From assembly GCF_004346185.1 (NCBI RefSeq), contig NZ_SMAI01000001.1, forward strand, positions 434,001 to 498,000: a stretch of DNA of 64,000 nt, in the 5' to 3' direction. A program made the position numbers and the translations under genes. Source of the DNA: Aquabacter spiritensis (GTDB lineage Bacteria > Pseudomonadota > Alphaproteobacteria > Rhizobiales > Xanthobacteraceae). Below the pieces are notes generated by a model, which worked only from the letters and a program-made list of their open reading frames with translations, had not been told where the DNA came from and searched no databases. This document shows positions 17,826 to 25,865 of this stretch, in pieces. Numbering within the stretch: position 1 is the first letter of the stretch; every line of letters starts with the position of its first letter.

Positions 17826-18220
17826 GCGACGCCCCATCCATCCTGATCTGCGACGACGAGGCGGACCTCGCCGCGGAACTCGGAGAATATATGAGCGCCA
17901 ATGGCTGGATCGCCATGGTCGCGACCTCCGCACCCGACGCGCTCGCGGTTCTGGAAGGCGGGGTAACGCCGACCTGCCTGCTCACGGATCTGCGCATCGC
18001 CGAGTATGACGGTGCCGAGCTCGTCACGGCGGCGCGCAGTTTGCCGCCCGCGCTCCAGCCGCAGATCTTCGTAATGATGACCGGCCATGTGGTCGACGCC
18101 TCGGAAGCCGCGGACTTCGGCGTCGACCTCCTCTATCTGAAGCCGATCGACCCGGACGCGATCCTCGGCGATATTTGTGCGGCCCTCTCGCGGCGGAACG
18201 CCGGAAAGGTCGAAGGCTGA
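17822..18220 (+). CDS. Single-domain response regulator (CheY-like receiver)
   Basis: Receiver of 132 residues with no output domain. It has the acidic pair in ICDDEAD, the phosphoacceptor aspartate in LLTDLRI, the conserved threonine in MMTGH and the lysine in YLKPID. It is likely a phosphate acceptor or shuttle for the upstream kinase, to which it is coupled by an ATGA overlap. The next receiver-EAL gene starts 3 bases after its stop. Confidence 0.9.
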   Translation: MSDAPSILICDDEADLAAELGEYMSANGWIAMVATSAPDALAVLEGGVTPTCLLTDLRIAEYDGAELVTAARSLPPALQPQIFVMMTGHVVDASEAADFGVDLLYLKPIDPDAILGDICAALSRRNAGKVEG

Positions 18221-18223
18221 AAC

Positions 18224-19435
18224 ATGCCGCGACGCCGGAAAATTCTCATTCTCGATGACGACGCGGCATTCTGCGAAGACCTCGCCGAAGCGCTCACTGC
18301 CGCCGGTCACCAGGTTGTAACGGCTGGCGATGCCCGTTCCCTCGCCGAGACCGATTTGTCGGACCACGATCTGCTTTTGCTGGATCTGGCTCTGCCGGCG
18401 ATGGACGGCATCAGTTTCCTCTCGCGGATCGCCGAAGCGCGGCACCCGCCTCAACTCGTTTTCATCAGCGGCAGCGGCGAAGAATTGCTCCGCGCTGCCG
18501 CCTCGATCGGCGGCAGCCATGGCCTCGACGTCCTCGGCAGCCTGCAGAAACCCTTCGCTCCGGAACTCGTGCTGGACCTCGCCACGCGCGCTGCGCCGCC
18601 CGCCGGCCCACCGGCCGCGGCACCGTCCCATTCGAGCGCGGCCCTGCTTCCTGTGCTCCAGGGCGCGATTCATGGGCGCTCGCTCCCCGTCCTCTTCCAG
18701 CCGCTGGTGACCGCCGATACCCTGGTCTTCGTCGGCGCCGAGGCGCTTCTGGGCAATCTCCTCGCCGGGTACGGCGCGGTGCGGCCGCAGGACCTCATCG
18801 CCGGTGCCGCCGCCCATCCGACGCTTCTGGTGGATCTCAGCCTGCATGTCTTGAGAAAGGCCGCAGAAGCCTGCGCACATTGGACCGGCCTCGGCCAGAC
18901 CGGACGGGTCAGCGTCAACATGCCCTTGGACGTGCTGCTCAGCGAAGACTGCGTGGCCGTGATCAGCAGCGTCGTGACACGCGCTGGAGTCGCTCCTGCC
19001 AGCGTCGTTCTGGAACTGACCGAGGATGCGCTCTACGATTCCTCGCCGAGAGCCCTCGCCGCCCTCGCGCGCCTGCGCCTCGCCGGGTTCGGCCTTGCGC
19101 TCGATGATGTCGGGCAGCGCCAGAGCGGGCTGCTTCAGCTCGCCAATCTCCCGGTCACCGAAATCAAGATCGATCTCGAATTGATGCGCCAGGCGCGCGA
19201 ATGGGAGAAGCCCCGCAGCATCTTCGCCTCGATCGCGGATCTCGGCCATCGCCTCGGCATGAAGGTGGTCGCCGAGGGCGTCGAAACCCAGGCGGATCTC
19301 GCCTTGGCACGGGCCCACGGCATCGACTACATTCAGGGCCACTTGGTTTCGCGAAAGCGGCCCTTGCAGGAATTGCTCGCCATGCTGCCGAACGCATCCG
19401 CGTCCTGGAACACCCTTCACAGCGGGACGGCGTGA
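18224..19435 (+). CDS. Response regulator with EAL (c-di-GMP phosphodiesterase-like) output domain
   Basis: 403 residues: receiver (about 5-122, Asp54) followed by an EAL domain (about 140-390). Family phosphodiesterases hydrolyse c-di-GMP to pGpG. Expected metal and catalytic positions appear retained: Glu173 (EALLG), Asn232, Glu264 (ELTE), Asp294-Asp295, Lys315 (IKID), Glu351 (AEGVET) and Gln371 (IQGHL). Two signature segments are degenerate: ExLxR reads EALLG (Arg replaced by Gly177), and the loop normally DDFGTGYS reads DDVGQRQS. The enzyme may therefore be weak, or serve as a c-di-GMP receptor. Placed between two receivers of the same operon, it would link this phosphorelay to c-di-GMP. 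Confidence 0.88.
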   Translation: MPRRRKILILDDDAAFCEDLAEALTAAGHQVVTAGDARSLAETDLSDHDLLLLDLALPAMDGISFLSRIAEARHPPQLVFISGSGEELLRAAASIGGSHGLDVLGSLQKPFAPELVLDLATRAAPPAGPPAAAPSHSSAALLPVLQGAIHGRSLPVLFQPLVTADTLVFVGAEALLGNLLAGYGAVRPQDLIAGAAAHPTLLVDLSLHVLRKAAEACAHWTGLGQTGRVSVNMPLDVLLSEDCVAVISSVVTRAGVAPASVVLELTEDALYDSSPRALAALARLRLAGFGLALDDVGQRQSGLLQLANLPVTEIKIDLELMRQAREWEKPRSIFASIADLGHRLGMKVVAEGVETQADLALARAHGIDYIQGHLVSRKRPLQELLAMLPNASASWNTLHSGTA

Positions 19436-19438
19436 TTC

Positions 19439-20230
19439 ATGGATCAAGTGGCCGCACAAGAGCCTCGCGTTCTCCTCGTCGACGATGATCCTGACGTTCT
19501 GGTCGAGTTGAGCGAGGGGCTCGCCGCCCTGGGCTTGCCGGTTCGCACCGCGGATACGGCGGTGGTCGCGCTCGATCTGGTCCAGCGGCACGAAGACCTT
19601 CAAGTCATCGTGACAGATCTCCAAATGCCGCGGATCGACGGGATCGAGTTGCTACAAAAGCTCTCGATGCGGAAGCGCTCCCGCCCGTTGGCCGCAATCG
19701 TCGTGACCGGGCATGCCTCGCTGGATCGGGCTGTCGGCGCATTGCGCCTGAAGGCCGTGGACTTTCTTCAGAAACCGGTCTTGCCGGAGGAAGTCGCCCA
19801 CGCCGTTCATCGCGCATTCTCTATTCTCGAGGACGAAGTGGCCAGTTCGGGCGAGGAGGGCACCGGCGAGACACTGGCGACCGCACGACCGAACTATCTG
19901 CGGGCGCTGGTCGCGGCGCGAGCGGACCGGGACGCCATCTTCCAGGCCGGCCTGTTCTCCGATCCCGCCTGGGACATGCTGCTTGATCTCGCCATGGCGG
20001 AGGCAACGAACCGACCGATTTCAGTGACCAGCCTCTGCATCGCCTCGGGTGCGCCGACGACCACCGCGCTGCGGCGCATCGACGATCTCAAGGATGCGGG
20101 CCTAATCGACCGGGTGCCGGATCCGCTCGACCGGCGCCGGGTCATCGTGCGGCTGACCGCTGAGGGCCGCGGGCGGATGGAAGCCTTCGTACAACGTCAA
20201 GCGGCGCGGCTCGGCTTGTCGCTGGAGTGA
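19439..20230 (+). CDS. Response regulator with MarR-like winged-helix output domain
   Basis: 263 residues. The receiver occupies about 8-128: DDDPD acidic cluster, Asp60 in VIVTDLQMP, VTGHAS, and FLQKPV with the conserved lysine. The C-terminal part (about 150-263) reads as a MarR-type winged helix, with TSLCIASGAPTTTALRRIDDL as the putative recognition region followed by DPLDRRRVIVRLT, the MarR wing. Receiver-MarR fusion is unusual among response regulators, whose common outputs are OmpR, NarL and NtrC types. Last gene of the kinase/receiver operon, 3 bases after the EAL gene; presumably the transcriptional output of the module. Targets are unknown. Confidence 0.85.
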   Translation: MDQVAAQEPRVLLVDDDPDVLVELSEGLAALGLPVRTADTAVVALDLVQRHEDLQVIVTDLQMPRIDGIELLQKLSMRKRSRPLAAIVVTGHASLDRAVGALRLKAVDFLQKPVLPEEVAHAVHRAFSILEDEVASSGEEGTGETLATARPNYLRALVAARADRDAIFQAGLFSDPAWDMLLDLAMAEATNRPISVTSLCIASGAPTTTALRRIDDLKDAGLIDRVPDPLDRRRVIVRLTAEGRGRMEAFVQRQAARLGLSLE

Positions 20231-20302
20231 GGCGGCCCGCTGTCGGATGATATCGAGCAAGCACGCGCCGCCGCCCAGTGTCCTGATGTTTTTCGCGGCC
20301 AC

Positions 20303-20340
20303 CGGCGCGGCTTGAGGGATCGCCTCCAAGCGCCGCGCCG
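20303..20340. terminator. Possible hairpin between converging genes
   Basis: CGGCGCGG (20303-20310) pairs with CCGCGCCG (20333-20340), with further pairing of CTTGAGG to CCTCCAAG inside through small bulges. It lies in the 136-base gap between the convergent receiver-MarR and ftcR genes. There is no T-run, so this is at best a weak or Rho-assisted terminator. Confidence 0.3.
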
Positions 20341-20366
20341 TGATCCGGACGGGCCGAAATCTGCGT

Positions 20367-21035
20367 TCAGCCGACGAACTGATAGCCGAGATACCGCTTC
20401 GCATCGATCACATCGTGCCCGAGCTTGAGCCGCAGCTTCTTGCGCAACTTGCTCATGTGACCTTCGACGACGCTCTCGTCCACATCGTCGTTGAAGATGC
20501 CGTAAATGGTGTTGAAGATCTGAGCCTTGGTGACACGCCGCCGACTGTTCTTCACGAGATATTCCAGGATATGACGCTCACGCCGCGGCAGCAGGAGCGG
20601 CTCGCCGTCGACCTCGGGATCGCGGCCGTCGAAGAACACCTGGAGGCGGCCGGGCGCGGCTGGCTTGGGGGCCCCCGACATGCGGCGGCGGACAGCGTCC
20701 GAGCGCGCCACGATCTCCCGCACATGGACAGGCTTGCGCACCACGTCGTCAATGCCGGCGGTGAACAGTTCAAGGGTCTGCGTGAGCGACTTCACATCGC
20801 TCAACGCAATGATCGGCGCAGAGCAATGATTGCGGATGATTTCCGGATAGGTCGGGCGGGTGTCGAAGTCGCCGAGCAGAAAGCCCTCGACAGCGTCGAG
20901 GTCGCCCTCCGAGGCGGATTCCAACCATTCCTTGAATTCATCGTCGCCCAGACCAAGGGAGGAGAATCCTTCCCGAGAAAAGCCCGACACATAGCTGTCC
21001 GCGACAATTTCGCGATGATCGACGATCACGTACAC
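20367..21035 (-). CDS. ftcR: Flagellar transcriptional regulator FtcR/Rem (OmpR-type)
   Basis: Orphan two-domain regulator of about 222 residues that activates flagellar genes in Brucella (FtcR) and Sinorhizobium (Rem). The receiver-like N-terminus has VRKPVHVREI, but I see no clear phosphoacceptor aspartate; the expected area reads AVEGFLLGD. The C-terminal OmpR-type winged helix (about 125-220) includes FFDGRDPEVDGE, LPRRERHILEYLV and VEGHMSKLRKKLR, which match FtcR closely. The start is GTG at 21035 or GTG at 21029; the latter would give the family's usual N-terminus. Convergent with the kinase operon. A divergent copy of the proposed FtcR box lies upstream at 21121-21142, suggesting autoregulation. 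Confidence 0.93.
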   Translation of the reverse strand: MYVIVDHREIVADSYVSGFSREGFSSLGLGDDEFKEWLESASEGDLDAVEGFLLGDFDTRPTYPEIIRNHCSAPIIALSDVKSLTQTLELFTAGIDDVVRKPVHVREIVARSDAVRRRMSGAPKPAAPGRLQVFFDGRDPEVDGEPLLLPRRERHILEYLVKNSRRRVTKAQIFNTIYGIFNDDVDESVVEGHMSKLRKKLRLKLGHDVIDAKRYLGYQFVG

Positions 21036-21120
21036 GGCTGCACCCCCAAAAGCACAGAATTTTCATGACTTCGCGACGACTTGAGATCCCCGTTCAGAGA
21101 CGGTCCGATTTCGTTTCGCC

Positions 21121-21142
21121 TAAGAACTGGTTAAGAGCTGGA
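21121..21142 (-). promoter_or_regulatory. Proposed FtcR box (divergent copy) upstream of ftcR
   Basis: On the minus strand this reads TCCAGCTCTTA + ACCAGTTCTTA, two 11-bp direct repeats sharing 9 of 11 bases. It shares the (G/T)C(A/C)AG(C/T)T core and the 11-bp period with the other boxes in this window. It ends 86 bases upstream of the ftcR start. Otherwise I see no gene in 21036-21238. Confidence 0.45.
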
Positions 21143-21238
21143 ATCACTCCAAACAATCGAAGTCGCATCGGGTTTGGGGGACATTTCCCTGTCAGAATGG
21201 CTGGATCGACGCCCCAGGGAGGGGCGGCGGATCGGCGG

Positions 21239-21286
21239 AAAAACGCAAACGGCGGCGCCCGGGGTCGCCGGGCGCCGCCGTTTGCG
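21239..21286 (-). terminator. Strong Rho-independent terminator downstream of cheY
   Basis: A 19-bp perfect stem (21286-21268 with 21262-21244, loop of 5) is followed on the minus strand by five T residues (21243-21239). It ends the monocistronic cheY transcript before the ftcR promoter region. Confidence 0.85.
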
Positions 21287-21317
21287 CGGCAGGAGCGAGG
21301 AAGCCTTTTGCGTGCGG

Positions 21318-21701
21318 TCAGCCCTCGAACACGTTCTCGATCTTGCTCTTCAACGTCTGCGCGTTGAATGGTTTCACGATATAGTTGTTCACACCCGCCT
21401 TCTTGGCCGCAATGACGTTCTCGGACTTCGCCTCGGCCGTCACCATGATGAAGGGCAGGCGCGTCAGATCCGCATCGTCGCGCACGCGCTTCAGGAGTTC
21501 GTAGCCGGTCATCGGCTCCATATTCCAGTCCGAGATCACGAGCCCATATTGCCGCTCCTTGAGCTTGGCCAGGGCCTCCGTCCCGTCGGCGGCTTCGTCG
21601 ACATCGTCGAAGCCGATCTGCTTCAACAAATTTCGGATGATGCGCACCATCGTCTTGTAGTCGTCGACTACGAGAACCGGCATCGACAGGTCAACTGACA
21701 T
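21318..21701 (-). CDS. cheY: Chemotaxis response regulator CheY
   Basis: Single-domain receiver of 127 residues that, when phosphorylated by CheA, binds the flagellar switch. It shows VVDDYKTM, Asp in VISDWNMEP, MVTAEA with Thr, and NYIVKPF with Lys, all canonical; WNMEPMTGYELL is typical CheY1/CheY2 in alphaproteobacteria. The ATG at 21701 has AAGGAG 7 bases upstream; an in-frame GTG at 21704 is less likely. Alone between its own FtcR box (21781-21802) and a strong terminator; divergent from cheZ. A second CheY lies at 62535-62915. Confidence 0.93.
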   Translation of the reverse strand: MSVDLSMPVLVVDDYKTMVRIIRNLLKQIGFDDVDEAADGTEALAKLKERQYGLVISDWNMEPMTGYELLKRVRDDADLTRLPFIMVTAEAKSENVIAAKKAGVNNYIVKPFNAQTLKSKIENVFEG

Positions 21702-21780
21702 CACAAGGCTCCTTCATAAGGCAGCAAATATTGCGCGGCGGAACGCCCTGCGCGTCCGTCACTGAGCATTTTCTAGTCGC

Positions 21781-21802
21781 GCGAAGCTTGCGTGAAGCTT
21801 GC
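21781..21802 (-). promoter_or_regulatory. Proposed FtcR box between cheY and cheZ
   Basis: Minus strand: GCAAGCTTCAC + GCAAGCTTCGC, an almost exact 11-bp tandem repeat (10 of 11 identical). It ends 80 bases upstream of cheY and 84 bases upstream of divergent cheZ, so it could serve both. Best-conserved copy in the window together with the fliC box. Confidence 0.65.
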
Positions 21803-21886
21803 GACAGCCTTTGAGGGGCACTTTTCTTGATCATTCAAAGTATAATACACACTTTCTCGAGAAGCCCGTTCCAAAAGGAGACCCGG

Positions 21887-22576
21887 ATGTCCACGAGCCG
21901 CCCGTTTCGCATTGAAGGCAGCGTCCGCACCCCCGCCGCATCCGCCAACGCCGTCTCAGTGGCGCAGCTCGACCGTGTCCTAACGGAACTCTCCGCTTTG
22001 CGCAGCGACCTCGCCAAGGCGGTGCGCCCATGCCCCTCGGGCGAGCCCGAATGCGCCCGTCACGCCGTCTGGCAGGGCGTGGAAACGATCCGCGAAGCGA
22101 TCGACAGCACCAAATATGAGATCGCGACCATCCATGCCGGCCATACGTCCGGGACCAAGCTCGACCGCGCCACCTTCGAACTGAGCGCGGTAGTCGGCGA
22201 CACCGAGGCAGCCACCGAGGAAATTCTCTCTGCCGCCGAAGAAATCGATGCGCTCGCCAGCCGCCTCTCGCGCAATCCGGAGAATGCCCGGGAAGTGGTT
22301 CAGGAGATCCACGATTGCGCGGTGCGGATCTTCGAGGCGTGCAATTTCCAGGACATTACCGGCCAGCGCATCAGCAAGGTCGTGGGCCTGATGCAGTTCA
22401 TCGAACATCACGTCTCGCGGATGACCGCAATTTGGGGCGGCAGCGAAGAGGTGGCGCGGATCGCAGACACCATATCCCGCGAGCGCACCGGGGACGAAGC
22501 GCTGCTCAACGGCCCCTCCTTGACCACGGACGCCAATGTGGTGTCGCAGAACGACATCGATTCCCTGTTTGCCTAA
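21887..22576 (+). CDS. cheZ: Chemotaxis protein phosphatase CheZ
   Basis: Dephosphorylates CheY-P. 229 residues, mainly long helices forming the CheZ hairpin (about 60-185). The catalytic segment ACNFQDITGQRISKVV holds Asp156 and Gln160, with the same i/i+4 spacing as the catalytic pair of enterobacterial CheZ. The C-terminal tail ends SQNDIDSLFA, which resembles the CheY-binding peptide usually found at the N-terminus of FliM. The start at 21887 has AAAAGGAG 6 bases upstream; the upstream in-frame extension lacks a ribosome-binding site. Divergent from cheY across a shared FtcR box. Confidence 0.92.
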   Translation: MSTSRPFRIEGSVRTPAASANAVSVAQLDRVLTELSALRSDLAKAVRPCPSGEPECARHAVWQGVETIREAIDSTKYEIATIHAGHTSGTKLDRATFELSAVVGDTEAATEEILSAAEEIDALASRLSRNPENAREVVQEIHDCAVRIFEACNFQDITGQRISKVVGLMQFIEHHVSRMTAIWGGSEEVARIADTISRERTGDEALLNGPSLTTDANVVSQNDIDSLFA

Positions 22577-22614
22577 AGCGGGTCGGCAGCTCGACCACAA
22601 GCTGCGACCGATGA

Positions 22615-22667
22615 AGACGGATTTGCCTTTCGGGTTGCTGCACCCTGATCGGCGAGGCCGTCTTTTT
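22615..22667 (+). terminator. Probable terminator downstream of cheZ
   Basis: AGACGG (22615-22620) pairs with CCGTCT (22658-22663), followed by a five-T run (22663-22667). Inner pairing GGGT/ACCC adds a branch. It lies in the 123-base gap between convergent cheZ and the transglycosylase gene. Confidence 0.5.
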
Positions 22668-22699
22668 GCTTTCGAGGCGGGCTTCGCCGCCCCCTCCGC

Positions 22700-23275
22700 C
22701 TATTCGCAGAATGCCTTCGCGTCGGGGGTCCAGGCGCCGAAGCCGGAGCGCACAAGATTGCGCATCACGGCGCAGACATAGCGCTTCTGCGCCGGCGTGT
22801 TGTGGGGACCCGCATTGTAGCGGGCGGCCGCGATGATCCAGCTGCCATGCCGCTTGCGCAATACCGCGAGGAAGCGGGCGGCCTGCTCGACATTGGCGCG
22901 CGGATCGAACATCTCCTCGAGCGATTTGAACTCGGCCTTGTGCCAGTAATAGTTCGCCTGCATGCAGCCGAGATCGATCAATTCCGTGCCTGTCGCGCGG
23001 ATCTCGTGGAAGCGACGGATCGCGTCCGCGCGCGACTTGCCGACATAGCTGATCGTCTTGGTCGCCACCAAAAGCGGCTGGAGCGTCCCGCTGCCCCCGC
23101 TTTCGGTGAGACCGACGGCATAGAGGATCGCCAAGGGCACGCCGAATTTCTGCGATGCGTGCGCAATTTCCGCCTCGCAGACGCCGAGCTTGGCCTCGCC
23201 GGCGGGCGCGGCGTCGAGCGGGCTAGCCGCGATCGTTGCGACGATCGCGAGCGCCGCGATCCGACGGAGTGTCAT
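22700..23275 (-). CDS. Secreted lytic transglycosylase (SLT domain)
   Basis: Predicted periplasmic murein hydrolase of 191 residues. A signal peptide (1-22, ending SPLDA) is followed by an SLT domain (about 35-180) with YAVGLTESGG (catalytic Glu), IDLGCMQANYYW and AAARYNAGP. It cleaves peptidoglycan strands, probably to let the flagellar rod through: the FlgJ-like protein of this locus lacks a hydrolase domain. Its start lies 53 bases inside the 3' end of fliK, preceded by GGAAGG, so it is the last gene of the fliF-fliK operon. Confidence 0.9.
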   Translation of the reverse strand: MTLRRIAALAIVATIAASPLDAAPAGEAKLGVCEAEIAHASQKFGVPLAILYAVGLTESGGSGTLQPLLVATKTISYVGKSRADAIRRFHEIRATGTELIDLGCMQANYYWHKAEFKSLEEMFDPRANVEQAARFLAVLRKRHGSWIIAAARYNAGPHNTPAQKRYVCAVMRNLVRSGFGAWTPDAKAFCE

Positions 23276-25865
23276 CGTCCCTGCTTCCTTCCGAGGCGCC
23301 CTCCTCCGAACCCCGGTCCTGGCGCTGATCGGACATCGGGCGGGGATCCTGTGCGGATCCGATCGAAAGGCGCGGCGGCGCATCGAAGCGCATCCAGCCC
23401 GCGCCGAAGTCGGCGGCATCGACGACGGACACCTCTGCCGGACCCTCGGCGCGCAGCAGATCGGCGAGCCGGTTCTGATCCAGGCGCAGCATGCGCGCGG
23501 TGGCCGGGTCGTGAGCGTGGAGCTTCACTTCCAAGCCGTCGCCGCTGACGCGAAGCCGCAATGTGATGGTCCCGAGATCCGTCGGGTTCAACTCGATATC
23601 GAGCAGCCGGAGCGGCTGTCCGGCGCGGGGCATGTGCCCCTCCCCGGGTGGCGGAGTTCTTCTGAGCTCGGCCGCCTCGCTGCCGATCGCACGGGCGAGT
23701 TGGTCGAGACTTTGAGCGGGCAAGCCCGGGGGGGTCGCTGCCGCGTCGATCGTCGGGAGAACCGCGCCCGTCTCGCCCGCTTTTTCGGCACCCGCCGCCG
23801 AAGGCATTTCGGAGGCGCCGCGGATCGGTACATCGCGATCCAACCGGCGTGGATCGATGCGGTCCGCTTCAGCGCCCGCCTCGACCGGCTCCGGCCCGCG
23901 CGCAGCGGGCAGGGCCGATGCGCGGTCGGACTCAGGGAGCCGCACCCGCGCCGGCGTGTCGCCTTCGGCCATGAGGCGGGCGGATTCTTGTGGTGCAGGA
24001 TCGACATAGAGCGGGGAGGCAGGCTGAGACTGCGCGGACGACGAAGGCGACGTCGGCGCGTCGCCTGACGCGCCGATGGAACGAAGGCTCCGGGGCGGAC
24101 TTGAAGCCGGCATCATGATGCCAGGCAAGGCGCTTGACGGAGCGACAGCCCCCGGAGATGAGCGATCCATGGTCCGTTCGCGCTCCAAGATCGGATGCGC
24201 AAACGGGGTCGCTTCAAGCGCACCCTTTCCTCCCGGCCCGGCCCCCATGACGCCGTGACCGGTCCGATCGCCCTCGGTGGGGACCAAGCCGGCAGCCGGG
24301 ATGCGGCGCGACACACCTTCGAGATCGCGGAAATTGTCGGCCCCGCCGAGAGGTGTCTCGGGCGGCGTCCAACTGCGCACCGGCGCGAAATGCGTCTGCT
24401 GGCCCAGTACCGTAATGCGGATCGGGGATGGCTCTGCGGAGGCGGCGATCCCGGCGGGAGATGGCGCGGGCAGAGCTTGATGCGGTGGGGAGGGCCTGTG
24501 CTCCGGCATCGGATCGGTCCTGCCCGGCATGGCAAGCGGCGCCGGCACGGTTTGCAGCAGCGGATCCAAAGCCGGGCGTGCGGACGCATCCGGCGGCGGT
24601 GGAGCGCGCTCGCCATCTTCGGACAGAACGGGGGCGGCCGAAAATTCGCGGGCACCGTCGGGACCCGCAAGGAAAGGATCAGGGTGCGGGCCCGCCGTGG
24701 CGTGACCGTCAGCGACCGTCGCGGCCCTTTCCAGCCCGATCGCGGCATCGTGCGCCGGGAACCCGCGACGAGCGGCGCCCATGAGCTGGGAGGCCCCCGG
24801 CTCCCTTGCGCCGTCCCCTGGCGCTGCCTCTGCGGAACGGCGTCCGTTGTCGCGCGATGTCGCTTCGATCTGGACCTGACCACGGACCGGATCCGAGGGG
24901 TGCTCCGGACGCGAATCGTCCGGAAGCACGGGACTTGGCGGCAAAGCCGAAGCCACTGGCGGAACAGGGGCCTTCGGCGGCGTGACGGCGTCGCCCCCGA
25001 CCGCTGCCGCGACGGGCCTCGGTGCTCCCTTCGCAAACGCGGGGGCTTCGGACCACGCGCGGCGCTCCGGCGCTGTCGAATCGGGAGACGTCGTGCGTGC
25101 ATCGCCGCGCAGCCCGGCGGGACCCGCCGCGCGCGATTCTGCAACAACCGGAACGGGCTCTTCGATCCTGCCGGATTTCGTGGCGGGCACCGGCTGGGCG
25201 GCCCCACAGCCGGCGCGATTCTGCGCTGGTTCGGTTGCCGCGCTTTGCGATGCCGGATTGGCGCGGGGGAGCTGCGAACCGTCTTTGATGTCATTGCACG
25301 ACGGGAGGACAACCCGCCGCATTGCGTCGGCGGGGCTGCCGGGCTTCCGCATCGCATCATCTGGCTCGGGAGCCTCCCCCGCAAGAGCGCCTTGCGGCGC
25401 GCGCGCGGCCGGCTCGGGGGCGTCACGCCGCGACGTGGGAGAGATGACCGCGGATTCGGAGGATTCCAAAATCGCTGCCGCGGCATTCCGCGCGCCGGCG
25501 GAGGAGTGCAGCGTTGTGCCGAGATCGGCCCCCCGAGCGCGCGAGGAGACCGCGATGCCCCCCGCGCCCCGAATGGGATCCGAGGGCGCCGCGGCGAGGT
25601 CCTCATCCGGCATCTGCACGGCGGGGGCCAGGCTCGGATTTTCCGCTGAAGTCCATATCGGCCGGATCGTCAGACGGACCCGCGGCGCGGCCTCGGCCGG
25701 GTCACCGCTCGGCGCGGCAGGCTCCTGTCCGGCAAGATCTTCGAGGAGGCTTGAGAATGGGGCTTCGGCCGCGCCGGAGTCTCCTCCCTCCGGGCCGGTC
25801 GGCGTTCCCGTGCGCGACCCGAGGCCCTGAGCGCGGAATGGGGCGCCGGCATCGAATGGGTTCAC
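23223..25865 (-). CDS. fliK: Flagellar hook-length control protein FliK (MotD)
   Basis: Secreted ruler and substrate-specificity switch that sets hook length and interacts with FlhB. 880 residues. The first 700 or so are low-complexity, rich in Pro, Ala, Ser and Gly, as in other FliK proteins but longer than usual. The conserved C-terminal Flg_hook domain (about 735-835) includes PLRLLDIELNPTDLGTITLR and LKLHAH-like segments, then a charged tail. The start is GTG, overlapping the motC stop as GTGA. The gene order motB-motC-fliK is that of rhizobia, where this gene was first called motD. Confidence 0.9.
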   Translation of the reverse strand: MNPFDAGAPFRAQGLGSRTGTPTGPEGGDSGAAEAPFSSLLEDLAGQEPAAPSGDPAEAAPRVRLTIRPIWTSAENPSLAPAVQMPDEDLAAAPSDPIRGAGGIAVSSRARGADLGTTLHSSAGARNAAAAILESSESAVISPTSRRDAPEPAARAPQGALAGEAPEPDDAMRKPGSPADAMRRVVLPSCNDIKDGSQLPRANPASQSAATEPAQNRAGCGAAQPVPATKSGRIEEPVPVVAESRAAGPAGLRGDARTTSPDSTAPERRAWSEAPAFAKGAPRPVAAAVGGDAVTPPKAPVPPVASALPPSPVLPDDSRPEHPSDPVRGQVQIEATSRDNGRRSAEAAPGDGAREPGASQLMGAARRGFPAHDAAIGLERAATVADGHATAGPHPDPFLAGPDGAREFSAAPVLSEDGERAPPPPDASARPALDPLLQTVPAPLAMPGRTDPMPEHRPSPPHQALPAPSPAGIAASAEPSPIRITVLGQQTHFAPVRSWTPPETPLGGADNFRDLEGVSRRIPAAGLVPTEGDRTGHGVMGAGPGGKGALEATPFAHPILERERTMDRSSPGAVAPSSALPGIMMPASSPPRSLRSIGASGDAPTSPSSSAQSQPASPLYVDPAPQESARLMAEGDTPARVRLPESDRASALPAARGPEPVEAGAEADRIDPRRLDRDVPIRGASEMPSAAGAEKAGETGAVLPTIDAAATPPGLPAQSLDQLARAIGSEAAELRRTPPPGEGHMPRAGQPLRLLDIELNPTDLGTITLRLRVSGDGLEVKLHAHDPATARMLRLDQNRLADLLRAEGPAEVSVVDAADFGAGWMRFDAPPRLSIGSAQDPRPMSDQRQDRGSEEGASEGSRDDDTPSDRGARDRRNDRG

